From contig OY718804.1 in assembly GCA_963070105.1 (NCBI GenBank), forward strand, positions 7,609,817 through 7,673,816: a DNA stretch of 64,000 nucleotides, written 5' to 3'. Positions 40,001-51,004 of the stretch are shown one piece after another (positions within the stretch are counted from its first letter, which is position 1; every line of letters starts with the position of its first letter). A program made the position numbers and the translations under genes. The notes under the pieces are model-generated. The model searched no databases, had not been told where the DNA came from, and saw only the letters and a list, made by a program, of their open reading frames with translations. Source of the stretch: Litomosoides sigmodontis. Taxonomy: Eukaryota; Nematoda; Chromadorea; Rhabditida; Onchocercidae.

Positions 40001-43000
40001 AAACGACGGATGATCTCGATCCCGATACCACGGCATGACAACAGCATCACGAAACCTAGCTGCATCGAACTTGAAAGCTAATCTTTCAACTTCTGTTGGT
40101 ATCCGTGGCAATTCATCAATCGATGAAACAACATTTCGTACATATGCGTAATCCAGTTTGAAATCTACCTCACCAGTTTCGCGGTTTCGTTCTGAAACTC
40201 AAACGTATAATTCGTGATTCGTCTTATTCCTTCATTTATTATCATTTTAAATATTTTTGTAGAATACATCACTCCTCAGTGCAAAACGAATTCCTCTTAT
40301 CTCAATAATCTTTAACAAAATGTCAAACAGCAGAGGAAAGTGAAGAAGCCACTCTTCTTTTCATTCGTTTATCAATGGATTCGCTTAATCGTCTTTTGGT
40401 TACATCCTTAATAAGTTACTAATGATACATAAAAAGAGTACTTATGGAACGTAGAAAAACCTAGAATCTTTCAATCGTCTACGATGAACGGAAACTTCGT
40501 GAGATAAAAAAACGTACCACGTCGAAGTGGAACTATCAAAACATTGACCGGAGCTTTATCGGGAACAAAAACCAGGCCTCCTTTCACTAGTCGGAGTACA
40601 CTATCGAACAAATAATGGTGGAATGCTTTTAGGAGTTCCAACATTTGAGCATCAACAAGAAGACGAGATTTAAGAAGGAAAATATTAGCTTGCATACGGC
40701 CTTGACGTGGAAAGAGAGGAAATGATGGAACCTTAAGACAGTAAAACTTGATGTCAGTAAACCTTGAAATACAAAGTGAAAAACGAAATGTTAACATACA
40801 TTCCACGCAGAGAAGAAAAAGGCCAATATATAATATACATTATAAACCAGCTCAAATACTCAACATCTGGTCCTACTTTCGGTATTTTTTTATTCGAAAG
40901 GAATCCAAAGCAGAATTCGGTATCCAAAGGATTTATAATTCGACGATTTTTTGGATTCGCAGCACCAGTTACTGCTTTGATGAGATTCATTTCCAAAACA
41001 TAGATGTAGCATTCCTCACCAACACGTGGAATTGCATTATGCAGCGCTTTTGCCATCTAAAAAACAAATGAAATTCTAGGTAAATACATATAATTCATGG
41101 TTAACCGGAAAAATAAATTTTCAAGATAAATTCAGTAAAGGAATGAGCATCTGAGATAAATAATAATTAATACGTATTAATCCTATAACGTAACAGTACA
41201 TTTTTAGTATTTGAAATGTGTGAGTACAACAGCAAGACGTCAGGACAGTAACAAACAAGAAAATATTTGAAATTACTCACTCTCTTGTCGTATAGCTGCC
41301 GTCTTCGAGCTGACCCAACTTTATAACTCATATTTGGAATGAATTCATCCGGATCTTCATCAAGTGCAGTGAGCATAATGGTATCTTTACCAACAGGGAG
41401 TAGGTAATCATTCAGTTCTTTCCGTTTATGCAACCTTTTACACGCCTAAAAAAGTTTCTTCCGTCCCAAATAAAGTTGTTTTCGTAATACGTTTGGCAAA
41501 AAGCATTACTTTGATACATGTATAACGGCTAAAGGACATTAAAAGACAATTAATTTGTCTATTTTAAGCATGATAATCGAACTAGCACGCATAGTCACAC
41601 CAGCTATGTTTCTTACATCACCTACGCCATTAATACACCGATTTTCCACATTCAATAGTAAGAGAAGTTAAGATAAACAATCGAGTCACTTCCCTGCCAC
41701 AACAAATGACAAAAAAACTAATTTAGCTCAACAAAGAAAAAACTCATAAAATCAGTGGTCAAAAAAGATGGAAGCGGCTTGGTTTAACTTACTTCCAAGG
41801 CAACAGCCATTTGTGCAAGTTTCTTGCTCGCCAACGGTTTTTCTAACTTAATGGCTTCCTTGATCGGTGAATTGATTGGTAATAACAATTCCGCTCGGTA
41901 CATCACTCGATCACCTACCTAAATTTTGTTATAAGCGATAAACATCCTCAAGATATCAAGCAAACAGTTGTGCAAGCTTCTCACTACGAGGAAAATACAC
42001 TTATACATTCATTATAACTGGACAACAGATCATAGCCATTACAACTGAAGTTTGAATAACTTATTTACAGTTTCTGGCACTATCGTATTTTGCGGAACCA
42101 AACGCGTGAATATATCGCTGGGAAGTTTGGCACAATATCTAAATAAAGTGCTTTAAATGAGAATTTTGAAAAAGGCCACAATGAAGTTTTAACTTCATAA
42201 AAATAATGTCTAACCTCAAATTTCGCTCGAAATACAATTTCTTTTTTAAGGAGCGCTTTGACCATAGCGTAATCACATCAAGTATTTTAAAAATACTGGT
42301 TCTAAATAAAAAACGGAAACCTGTTAACAAGGCTTATAGCAGTAGTTAAGGTAACTTGCGCTCCAGTGCTCTCAACGATGTATGGTGGAATGATATCATC
42401 TGTTTCCATGTTCGATGAAGTCACTGGTTCTGGTGGATTATGCACGTTACAATACCGTTTCAGCAGCATCTTGAAGAAATTGGAAGCAGTTTCTGCACAA
42501 GTTAATCTTTAATTGCAAAACAATGATTGCAGAACATCTTCAGAAGTTTGAGAAAGTATTTATAAATAAATAATCGAAAATTAAGAAATAAATTTCCAAT
42601 TCTTTCTCTTTAGCAAATAACAACTCCATATGAAATACACACCCTTTCGATTTGCAAAAAATCCTTCAAATCACAGGAACACTGTTGACGATCCTTTTCT
42701 TCGACCAATAGAAAATAACTTGCATCCTCCTTTCGTGCTCTTCCTTTTGACTAGAAGAGATAATTTAAACGAATAAAAAATTCAAAATACTTTTAAAAAA
42801 TCAATTAAAGACTTGGTAAAAAAAGAGGATCACGATAAAAAATTTTTTAATTAAGCTAACAGGCTATAACACCCCTTCTTGCTTTAAAACTGTACATCGG
42901 ATCTAGAAATTAGAACTTAGTGATATCACTTTTGAACAATTTAATAGATTGGTATGAATATGTACGTTGCACAACTCTATACAAAAGGACTGCAATAACT

Positions 43001-46000
43001 ATTACCTGCACATAAGCACGATAATCAAGAGGGCGGTCAAAACGAATAACCACATTACACTGCCTTACATCAACACCCTCTTCTAGAACACTCGTTGCAA
43101 CTAACAGATTCAAATGACGTTGACGAAATTTACGTAAAACCTAAAGTTTGCTCTTCATAAAAAGTTTTAAGTGCAGTTTACCAAATAATGGCATTCGGCA
43201 TCTTCTGGTCACGAATAATTTAAATAAACCTTTCGAAAGAAGATTTAGACATACGTTTGTTTTATTACCTTAAATTCAGCAAATCGAATTTTCAGTCTGT
43301 ATATATAAACAAATTATTGAATTAAGGATCCAGCAATGGAGTTTTACTGTACTGTAATATAAACGTAAAACGAGCGAAATAACTAAAAATAGTGACCTAC
43401 CAACTCTTGTCTTTTATGCAGTGCCATTGTTTCTTCTGCACCTATGTTGGCACTGTTGTATCCGATAACGAAATCTGAAGCCAGATATCCAAATTTACTA
43501 TTGTCCCACCGTGACATTGCTCTTATCAAGGTCTAAAAATAAAGTGACTGAAATATAAAAAAACAGTGCAATAAGAAAAATGACCATGATGCATACCTAA
43601 AAATCAAATAAAACAAAATATACATTTAACACATATGCCACGTAACGCTGCTCCACAAAGATGATACCACAAAATGTGAACTCTGGATCCACTTTTTCCA
43701 TATTTGAAGGGCTAAAGAACTTTAAAATTTCAAACAATCTTGCTAAACGGTCTGGCAGTATTGGTTTCATGTCATCAAAGCATCGTATATTAGCCACTTT
43801 ATCATCCAGCAAACGTTTAGTAAAACGCATTGTTGTACATGCCATTTGTAAGAAGACGACTTGCTTTTCAGGCAAAAAACCTTGTCCCGAATGTTTCTTC
43901 AGTTGTCGTTGAAAGAGCTGTAAAATAAAGTTCCTTATCTTATGATATTTGTGACTACATAGGTAAATAAAGTAGGAAGAAAGTAGGACTTCATTTACGA
44001 AACTTAGTGTCAGTGATATGAATATTAGCAGAATCTTTTAGTAAAATAGCAGTAAAATGGAAGGATTGGAGATTTTCGTGCACAGATTTCGGCCTACAAA
44101 ATATATCATTCCTTTGACTTGAACGAAATTAATTTGCCTGGCAAACTTTCCATGCACACCACGGTCCCAGTTGTTCCAAAATAGACTTCGTTCGACTAAC
44201 TGCTTCAAGAACAGGTTTTCTTGGATCGACATCAAATTCTGGGTGGAATTCAGTACATTTCAAGCAAAATGTACGTAAACCTTCCTGAAAGATTTCAGAC
44301 TCGTAAAATTATAGATTTAAAAAGTTTTGCTTTTCTACACGAAATTTTTGTTTTACAATTCGACAATTTCCTGATTTATCTTCTCGAAATTAATGACCTG
44401 ATGACTAAGCACAAATTATGAAACAGTAACCTTCCAATTTTGTTATTTAAAACGAAAAATTAACATGTAAAAGATCAGAACTAGCTGCGGTAATTAAAAA
44501 AAGGTGAAAAAGTTACCAAAATACTGATGGCTTTTCTGTTAATTTCGCACGTACAACAAAAAAAATCGCGACACATTATGACATATTCCTTCGGCTTGGC
44601 TCCATATTTGGAGATCTTAATGCATTATTATGTAATTTGACATTTTTAAAAAATTTTATAAAGCATTCATCAATGATCCAAACAAAAAAAACTACAATTT
44701 GATTAGTTACGAGTTATTTCAGGTTTTAATGCGGAGTAATTTGCATTTTAGCACAAGATTTTTTGAAGAAGGGAATAGGGTGAATATATAAAAGTAATCA
44801 AAAACTTCCGAAAATTATCAACCACAAGGGTTCTGCAGGGTGTATGAACAAAAATTATTTGAACATGAACATCTTCCCTCAAATTATAATGCACTTTAGC
44901 GTCTGAAAATAATTATGACCAAGCAACTCATATTGTATAAAAAAATTAAAAAATGATGCAATAAAAACGTACGGAGACTAAGTCACTGGCTGTTTCAATA
45001 GAACTATGCATGATCCTTTCCAATTTTTCCAAAAGTTGCTCTAAACGATTCGGCGATATTTTGCTATTAATCAGAGATGCTGTGAGACCGAGAATTCGAG
45101 GTCGATCTACTGTAATTTAGCATGTTCAAATGAGTTTTAAGAAAAGAGTTTCTTTCACGTTGATATTATTTTGCTAATAATTCGCCTTTTCATTGTAAGT
45201 AAAAAATTGCTTACGAATATCAGGGTTAAATCTTTAAAAAACTAAACCTGCTTTAATTTTGAAGAACTGTTGCAGTGCAACCGAATTTGATTTAGAAAAC
45301 TAACGTTTAATTAATAATACTCTTGGGTGATTTTCGCCAGTAAGTAGAGATATCGTTAATAAATGTAAGTACAAATTTACTTCTGACTTATTCTATCCAA
45401 AAAAAAGCTAAGTTACTATTAGTATTTTTATACCAAAAATATTTTTCATTACTCCAAAAGAGTTCGAAATTTTACTATTAGTGAGATGAACAGTAATGTC
45501 CTTAAAATTTTTAAAATGATTAACAAGCACCTTCAGCAAGTTGTCCATACCGGCGCATGATTAATCTGTATGGGTGTTTACTACCTAATACGTGGTGGCA
45601 TTCATCAAAGATGATTACAGCGGCCCTCGACATATTGAAGAAACTGTGATCAAGTAAGTCCAAAAAGATCTGAGCAGTTAGTACTGTAACCTGTAAAAAG
45701 ATCATGATACCAAAGCATTTTTCAAAATAATAAAATGGCATTTTACAATATTAATATAAATCGTTTTTTTTATCAAAAAAAAATTTTTCACAACCTATAA
45801 ATTCCTAATTTCTATAGAAATAGCATCAAAACACTGCGATTAAAACTACCTCATGCAATTCAATGAATGAATCAAATTTGGCAGGTTGTGACCAAATATC
45901 TTGATTCAAATATCCATGCATTCTGCCCACAGTCAAGGTTGTATGATGTTCGATATGCGCTGCTTGCTGATCAACTAGTGAAACTAAAAATCATGCAGTA

Positions 46001-46800
46001 AAATGCGTTCCAGAAGAACTGTTCTCCCTATTCGCTTTTTAGCTTAATACATTTGTCAGAGTTCCATCGGTAAATTACGATTATAATTCATTTAACTAAT
46101 GCATCTAGTCAACTAAGTGCAAAAAACTGCACCCACTAGATACTGTTCCAAATTTCTAAACGAAAACCCTATAAATTTGCGGAGTCTATAACAAAATGTA
46201 AAAATAAAAAGACACACCTTTATCAACCAGAAAAAAAGCCCGTTTGCCACCATTTTTCCATGGCGTTACAAGTGTTGTTGTATACTCCTTGATTAGTAAA
46301 ACGGCGATAAATGTTTTACCTGACCCCGTCCCGAGCGGTACAATAATATTTCTTTTACATGCTTTATCCAACAATTCAACCTTGAAATTTTAATTAAGAA
46401 ATTCCAAAATGAATAAATGAACCCTTATAATCAATGGTTAAAATACATGACCCAAATTCGGTGTATTCATAGCAACCCGCTGTGCGAGCAAAGCAAAAAA
46501 AGACTGTAAACTATTCATCGGAAAACTGGAAAATTAAATTGCTGATGCAAAATCGAAATACCGGAAACCTTTATTAGTGATCCCACCGAATATACAATAA
46601 ACTAAAGGCTGCAGTATTCCACAATAAATAGTGCTGATTAAATTTTACAACATCTAGTGAACGATATAAAGTGCACCAAAGCTTCCACTGACAATGGTCG
46701 AAATGTTTATTAAATCATATTCGAAATTTCTAGGTACCAATACCTGATAGTCTCGTGGAGTGAAGAAGTTTTTGTCTACATCACTTGCTCGGACCACCAT
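31049..46800 (-). CDS. dcr-1: Dicer ribonuclease (DCR-1)
   Basis: This RNase III enzyme cuts double-stranded RNA and pre-miRNA hairpins into small RNAs. I assembled 42 exons: 46744-46800, 46218-46380, 45850-45974, 45531-45690, 44973-45109, 44517-44615, 44138-44284, 43624-43917, 43401-43532, 43006-43140, 42643-42750, 42321-42469, 42069-42138, 41793-41918, 41281-41445, 40848-41056, 40518-40762, 39986-40191, 39722-39855, 39330-39518, 39023-39199, 38757-38817, 38279-38386, 37768-37894, 37391-37497, 36801-36992, 36369-36501, 35931-36061, 35621-35737, 35217-35318, 34933-35085, 34579-34679, 34173-34281, 34018-34065, 33856-33945, 33395-33634, 32842-33000, 32500-32661, 32213-32311, 31930-32040, 31642-31781 and 31049-31229. 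They sum to 1965 codons plus stop. The helicase is complete: GTGSGKT (36-42), DECHH (144-148), GLTAS, and QSKGRAR (from 483). A Dicer-dimerisation (DUF283) fold follows, then PAZ (about 760-955), RNase IIIa ([34 protein letters not shown]), RNase IIIb ([32 protein letters not shown]) and a C-terminal dsRBD. The acidic catalytic residues are present. An acceptor lies five bases before the ATG, as for trans-splicing. Exon 34018-34065 is the least certain. Confidence 0.96.
36717..36743. repeat. (CA)n dinucleotide microsatellite in a Dicer intron
   Basis: A short CA run with one CG interruption, located in the intron between the Dicer exons at 36369-36501 and 36801-36992. It is likely polymorphic and has no evident function. 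Confidence 0.85.
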
Positions 46801-47457
46801 ATTTTCTGAAATTTCTTTAATTTTTGTTTTTTCATATTTTCCAAATCAGAAAATTTTGTGATAAAACATCACAACATCACAGCAATAAAAGTAAACGGAA
46901 CAAACACAACGGAATAGAAAGGTTCATGATACTTAGAGATACCTGACAAACAGAAAAAGAAAAGTTACATTCTTTATTGCTTCAATTAAGCCTGTTTTTT
47001 TTACTGCAAAACTGTATAGATGACAATTGGAATAAAAAAGGACAATTTATCAGTAGCAAAACGCACAATGAATAAAGCATTATGTACTATTGACTCACAA
47101 CAGCAACATGAGTCCCTAAAGAATGATACTCACATAAGTTACTGCGAAACCAAGTGTTTGACTCCGAAAACCCAAATATCGATTTGAATACATGGACATC
47201 AACTTGAATTAATAATAAAAGCTATAATCCCAAAATTCAGTAAGTTTAAAGCTTGGTACTATAAGTTTCCAATGACGTGCAAATAAAAATTTAATGCTGA
47301 AAGTCAAGCACATTACTTCATGTCCTAACTCAGGGAGTATTGCATTTGATATGGCGCTAGGTACATAAAGGACTGATTATCCTTTAACAAACAAATCTCA
47401 CCGTACCATATTTTTATTCTATTCGTACAGTAACAGAAGTTGTACTAAAAAAGGCGA
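46801..47457. other. Region between mL51 stop and Dicer start, both minus strand
   Basis: About 650 bp separate the mL51 stop codon from the Dicer ATG on the same strand. A TTTCAG acceptor at 46806-46808 precedes the Dicer start. The spacing is longer than typical C. elegans operon gaps of about 100 bp, so an independent promoter for Dicer is as likely as co-transcription. I see no coding frame. Confidence 0.45.
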
Positions 47458-48390
47458 TCATACGAGGTCCTGATAACTCCTTCTAGACTTGTCCTTGTAG
47501 AAATAATCCGGCTTCTCCTCCCATAACCCCAAGTGTCGTTCATCTCTCAACTCATCCTGTTTGTAGTAATTATGTTTCTGAAGCAAATATTTGATTCGCT
47601 TTTGCAGATCATACCACCGTCGAGGTGAATTGATTTGCATTTTTTCCTTATGGAAATTCCGGAAATGAATTAGCTTCACCAATTCATTGGCCCGATGTTG
47701 ACCTGGAAAGCCACGAAGCCACGGCGGGACGTGATACTGTAGCTGAGCTGGATGGATACTGCCATCACCCAACAAGTCAATGTAGTCATTTTCGCCAAAC
47801 CTGTAACAGTTTGGGTTTGCATAAATATGGATATTAATCAGCGTCCAGGTACCCTTTGCGTGTGGTGTTGGTTAGATCACTGCAAAAAAAAGCACTAAAG
47901 TTAACATCTCATTGCATCTGCACAGCAGTTTTAGAATAGTGACAAAAAATTACTTTGAAATCTTTCCTCATCCAATGACCAAACCTCGTAGCAATAAAAC
48001 GGCCAACTATCCCACATCTTCAATATACCCAGTTAAACCACTTCTTAAATGTAATTCTATGCTTAATTTAATTGGTTGAAGGCAAATAAGTCACGGATAA
48101 ACAAAATGTAATAAGTACAAATTTCACTAGTACCTCGCTTGTGCCGCAGACCAGCAATCACGTACTTTATAGTCAGGCTTATGCACTGGTACTTTGCAGT
48201 TTGGTAGCCGCGGCAAAGGGTCAACACCTGGTCGATGGTAACGGTACTTGTACCCGGCATCCGTTACTGGATGCATCTTTCCTTCAGGGTCGTCGACAAC
48301 TCGTGGGACGGCGCAACGATCATGAAAACCTCGCAGTATTGCTGTGTTGAGCTGATACTTCGAAGTGGATAGAGATAAATGACGTTGCAT
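47458..48390 (-). CDS. mrpl-51: Mitochondrial large-subunit ribosomal protein mL51
   Basis: A component of the mitochondrial ribosome large subunit, nuclear-encoded and imported. Two exons (48134-48390 and 47458-47800) join as AG|G to make 199 aa. The family core is clear: WSAAQARFGENDYIDLLGDG matches the human mL51 region WNEKRAMFGVYDNIGILG, then PPWLRGFPGQHRANEL matches WLRGWKGNEL, and WYDLQKRIKYLLQKHNYY matches the conserved LNKRIRYLYKHFN. The N-terminal 75 residues are basic and fit a mitochondrial presequence plus a nematode extension. The chosen ATG follows a TTTTAG acceptor by three bases, which suggests trans-splicing. An upstream minus-strand frame (48567-48806) could in principle add residues, but its join would need a weak GTTTAT donor. 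The start lies about 460 bp from divergent rpl-6. Confidence 0.87.
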
Positions 48391-48853
48391 TTCCTAAAAT
48401 TTGCTGCCAAAATCACTTTAACAAAAAAACCAATGTTCGCTCAAACAAGTGAATTCAACCACAAACCTATTATGAAGAAACTAACACTGATCAAAATTGT
48501 GCTGCTATATTGCATCAGAGTTCTTCAGCTTCTTTTATCCTACGGTAGTTTTGTTCTTCCTATGTTTTACGCATAAACGCTAGGGCGTTGCGCTAGTTTG
48601 GGCTGCGCTGCATTTCGCTTCTGCTGGAGTTGGGGTGCAACTAATTGTCTTTTCTGCTTGCTTATTACGTTCGTATATGCCTGAAGTACAATACTATGCA
48701 CGTTTTCACGTTTCCATGATGATGCTTCCGAGATTTTGCTGCGATTTCTAAGAGGAATGCAAGTTACACTAAAAGTATCAAGTGTTAAGTTGGAGATTTG
48801 TTGCAACTTTTCCTAAGCGGTGTTACAGTTGTGCTTCTTTCAGGTGCAAAGAA
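48391..48853. promoter_or_regulatory. Bidirectional promoter region of mL51 and rpl-6
   Basis: The two ribosomal-protein genes are head to head with 463 bp between start codons, so this region must hold both promoters. On the + strand a pyrimidine-rich GTGCTTCTTTCAG ends at 48843, ten bases before the rpl-6 ATG, and is a good spliced-leader acceptor. On the minus strand a TTTTAG acceptor lies just before the mL51 ATG. I name no specific transcription-factor sites. Confidence 0.55.
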
Positions 48854-50263
48854 ATGTCGACGAAAAAGCGTACACCACGTATGCGACACAATTATGAAGT
48901 AGCACCGGGAATTATGCGATTTTCTGCTGCACGAATGTACACAAAGCGCGGTGCATATGCTAAGAAATCATACCCTCGGGTCAAGAAAACAATTGAACGC
49001 AAAGTAAAAGTTGTTGTAAAACCAATTGGAGGTGATAAGAATGGCAAAGAGCGGAAGGTTCTTGTCAAGAAGGGGGTATGTAACGATTTCATTTTTAAGT
49101 TGCTTTTCAATGTGTTTAGTTGACCATTCACCTGCGACTATGTGATATTCAAGTGATTTTCTTTCATGTATTTGAGTTATTAGCATATAATACACTCAAA
49201 GCTTTCTCTTGCATTTCTAATAGGACTTGTTTGATTTATTGTTTGGAAAATGAAAGTTGATTCGGACGATATTTTATTCTATCGGGCAAGTTTTAGCCAA
49301 AATATCTAAAAGAAGTCGCAACAACTCGTCGAATAAAACGCCCGCCGAGAAAAACCCCATTGCGGTCATCAATTACTCCTGGTACTGTCCTTATAATACT
49401 TGCTGGGCGACACAAGGGCAAGCGTGTTATCTTTTTGAAGCAGCTGAAGAAATCGGGCCTTCTGCTTGTGACAGGTAGTTTTGAGTTTTATAGTAAATAA
49501 ATTTGGCTACTGTGGATGCTTTCAAAAAGCACTGATTTTTCCAAGACGTGGACCGGTCAGTCGTCAATGGAAGCTATATAAAACGATCCTTTATTGGGTG
49601 AGGTTATGCCGTTAATCATAAGCACTACCTCAAAAAAGGTTCAACATTTGGAAATTTATGGAATCTTGGAGTTATAGTGGATGAAGTTTTGGAGCCGAGC
49701 ACATATTATGAAAAAAGTAATGTTTACAATACAAATCTATTCCAGGGCCGATGAAACTGAATTCCACTCCACTACGACGCATAGCCCAGGCTTTTGTAAT
49801 TGCGACAAAGACAAAAATTGACATATCAGGATTGAAAGTCCCTGGGCACATTGATGATGCCTATTTCCGAAGGATCAATTCGAAAAAAGAACCCAAAAAA
49901 GGAGATGCCAATATATTTGCGCAAGGAACAACGGTAAGCTGAAAATCGTGTTTTTTCTCGATCTGCTTTTTTTTTAGCATGGTATTCTGGGTGACGTAAG
50001 ATGTTTGGTAAGCACAGTTGACACTGTTGATGAATTATTTCAGTGGAGTGTTTAGTTGCTTTGAATAGGGTAATTTCAATTGTTCATCTCTCCCTTTCCA
50101 GGAGTATACTGTGTCGGATCAGAGGAAAGCAGATCAAAAAGCTGTAGATAGCGTGGTGTTAGAAGTGATTCGGAAACATCCAGAAAAAAAGTATCTTTTT
50201 GGTTACTTGGGTTCCAGATTCGCGTTGGGTAAAAATCAGTTCCCTCATCAGATGTTGTTCTAA
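48854..50263 (+). CDS. rpl-6: 60S ribosomal protein L6 (eL6)
   Basis: A structural protein of the cytosolic large ribosomal subunit. Four exons (48854-49075, 49297-49474, 49746-49933, 50102-50263) give 249 aa. The family core is unmistakable: [60 protein letters not shown], then [17 protein letters not shown], and the ending [20 protein letters not shown] followed by Phe and stop. The N-terminus ([20 protein letters not shown]) matches C. elegans RPL-6 in the SPGVLRFSASR region. The exon 2 frame differs from the longest open frame at that place; the splice sites used keep the reading frame. The start follows an acceptor at 48841-48843. An in-frame upstream ATG at 48782 lies before that acceptor and is unlikely to be used. 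Confidence 0.95.
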
Positions 50264-51004
50264 TCTTTTTCTGTTGAAAATAAATGTTTTTATCGGTCTG
50301 ATCATGAACACAGCACATTGGACAGTAAATAACACACAGCTGTTATTCAAGTGAATTCAAAACACGACGGAATCATCGGTTTCCGTATCCCAACCATGTT
50401 AAACTACATTTGTTTACAATTATTGGTCTATTGGAAATTTAACATGCAGTTTTCTGGTGTGTTTATGGAGAAATAAATTTAACGAAATCACATTGCGTTT
50501 TTAAAAGCAGGTAGGGTGTTCTGTTAGAGAAATGGCCAGGATATGCTTTCATGGCTTTGTCAGAATGTTCAAAAGCAATCTTTTAAGGGATTTTGTGAGC
50601 TTTGGTAGATGAATAACCATGGCGTGGACGTGAAGTGTCCCTAATAGTTCTTGAGATAGCTGACTGATCTAGGGGCTTTTGGTTTTCTCGGAAGCAATAA
50701 AAACGATAAACGGCTCAGTGGTGGGACGAAGTTCAGCTTTTAAGTTTTTTTTTGCATCCATTGTTAACTATCACTTGGAGTTTTCCATTGAAAAAACTTT
50801 TGCTAAATATTTTAATTGTATGTTATTCGCGCCTTTGGAAATAATTCTGCTGTCTTCAGTTCATCTTCAGCTGATAGCTAAAAGAAACGTAAAAATGAAA
50901 TTCTCAGTACCGCTAATAAGTATGGACCGAAAACACTTGCTACAAGTAACGACCCATCATTAAGTGCTAGATATGGTTTATTTTGCAGTGAAAAGTTTTA
51001 TAAT
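50264..51004. other. Intergenic region between convergent rpl-6 and the 109 aa gene
   Basis: Contains the short 3' UTR of rpl-6 and the 3' flank of the next gene. The plus-strand frame 50679-50963 shows no recognisable domain and no supporting splice context, so I do not call it a gene. Confidence 0.5.
50279..50284 (+). promoter_or_regulatory. Polyadenylation signal AATAAA for rpl-6
   Basis: A canonical AATAAA lies 15 bases after the rpl-6 stop codon, implying a very short 3' UTR, as is usual for ribosomal-protein genes in nematodes. Confidence 0.6.

Noticed and set aside
42470..42492. Upstream acceptor for the Dicer exon at 42321-42469
   Set aside because: Joining there creates an in-frame stop or a phase mismatch with the preceding exon; the acceptor before the MLLKRYC codons keeps the frame and matches the C. 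elegans sequence QIERMLLSRH.
48782..48853. Upstream in-frame ATG that would extend eL6 by 24 residues
   Set aside because: A strong acceptor lies between it and the 48854 ATG, and the extension is unlike any eL6 N-terminus.
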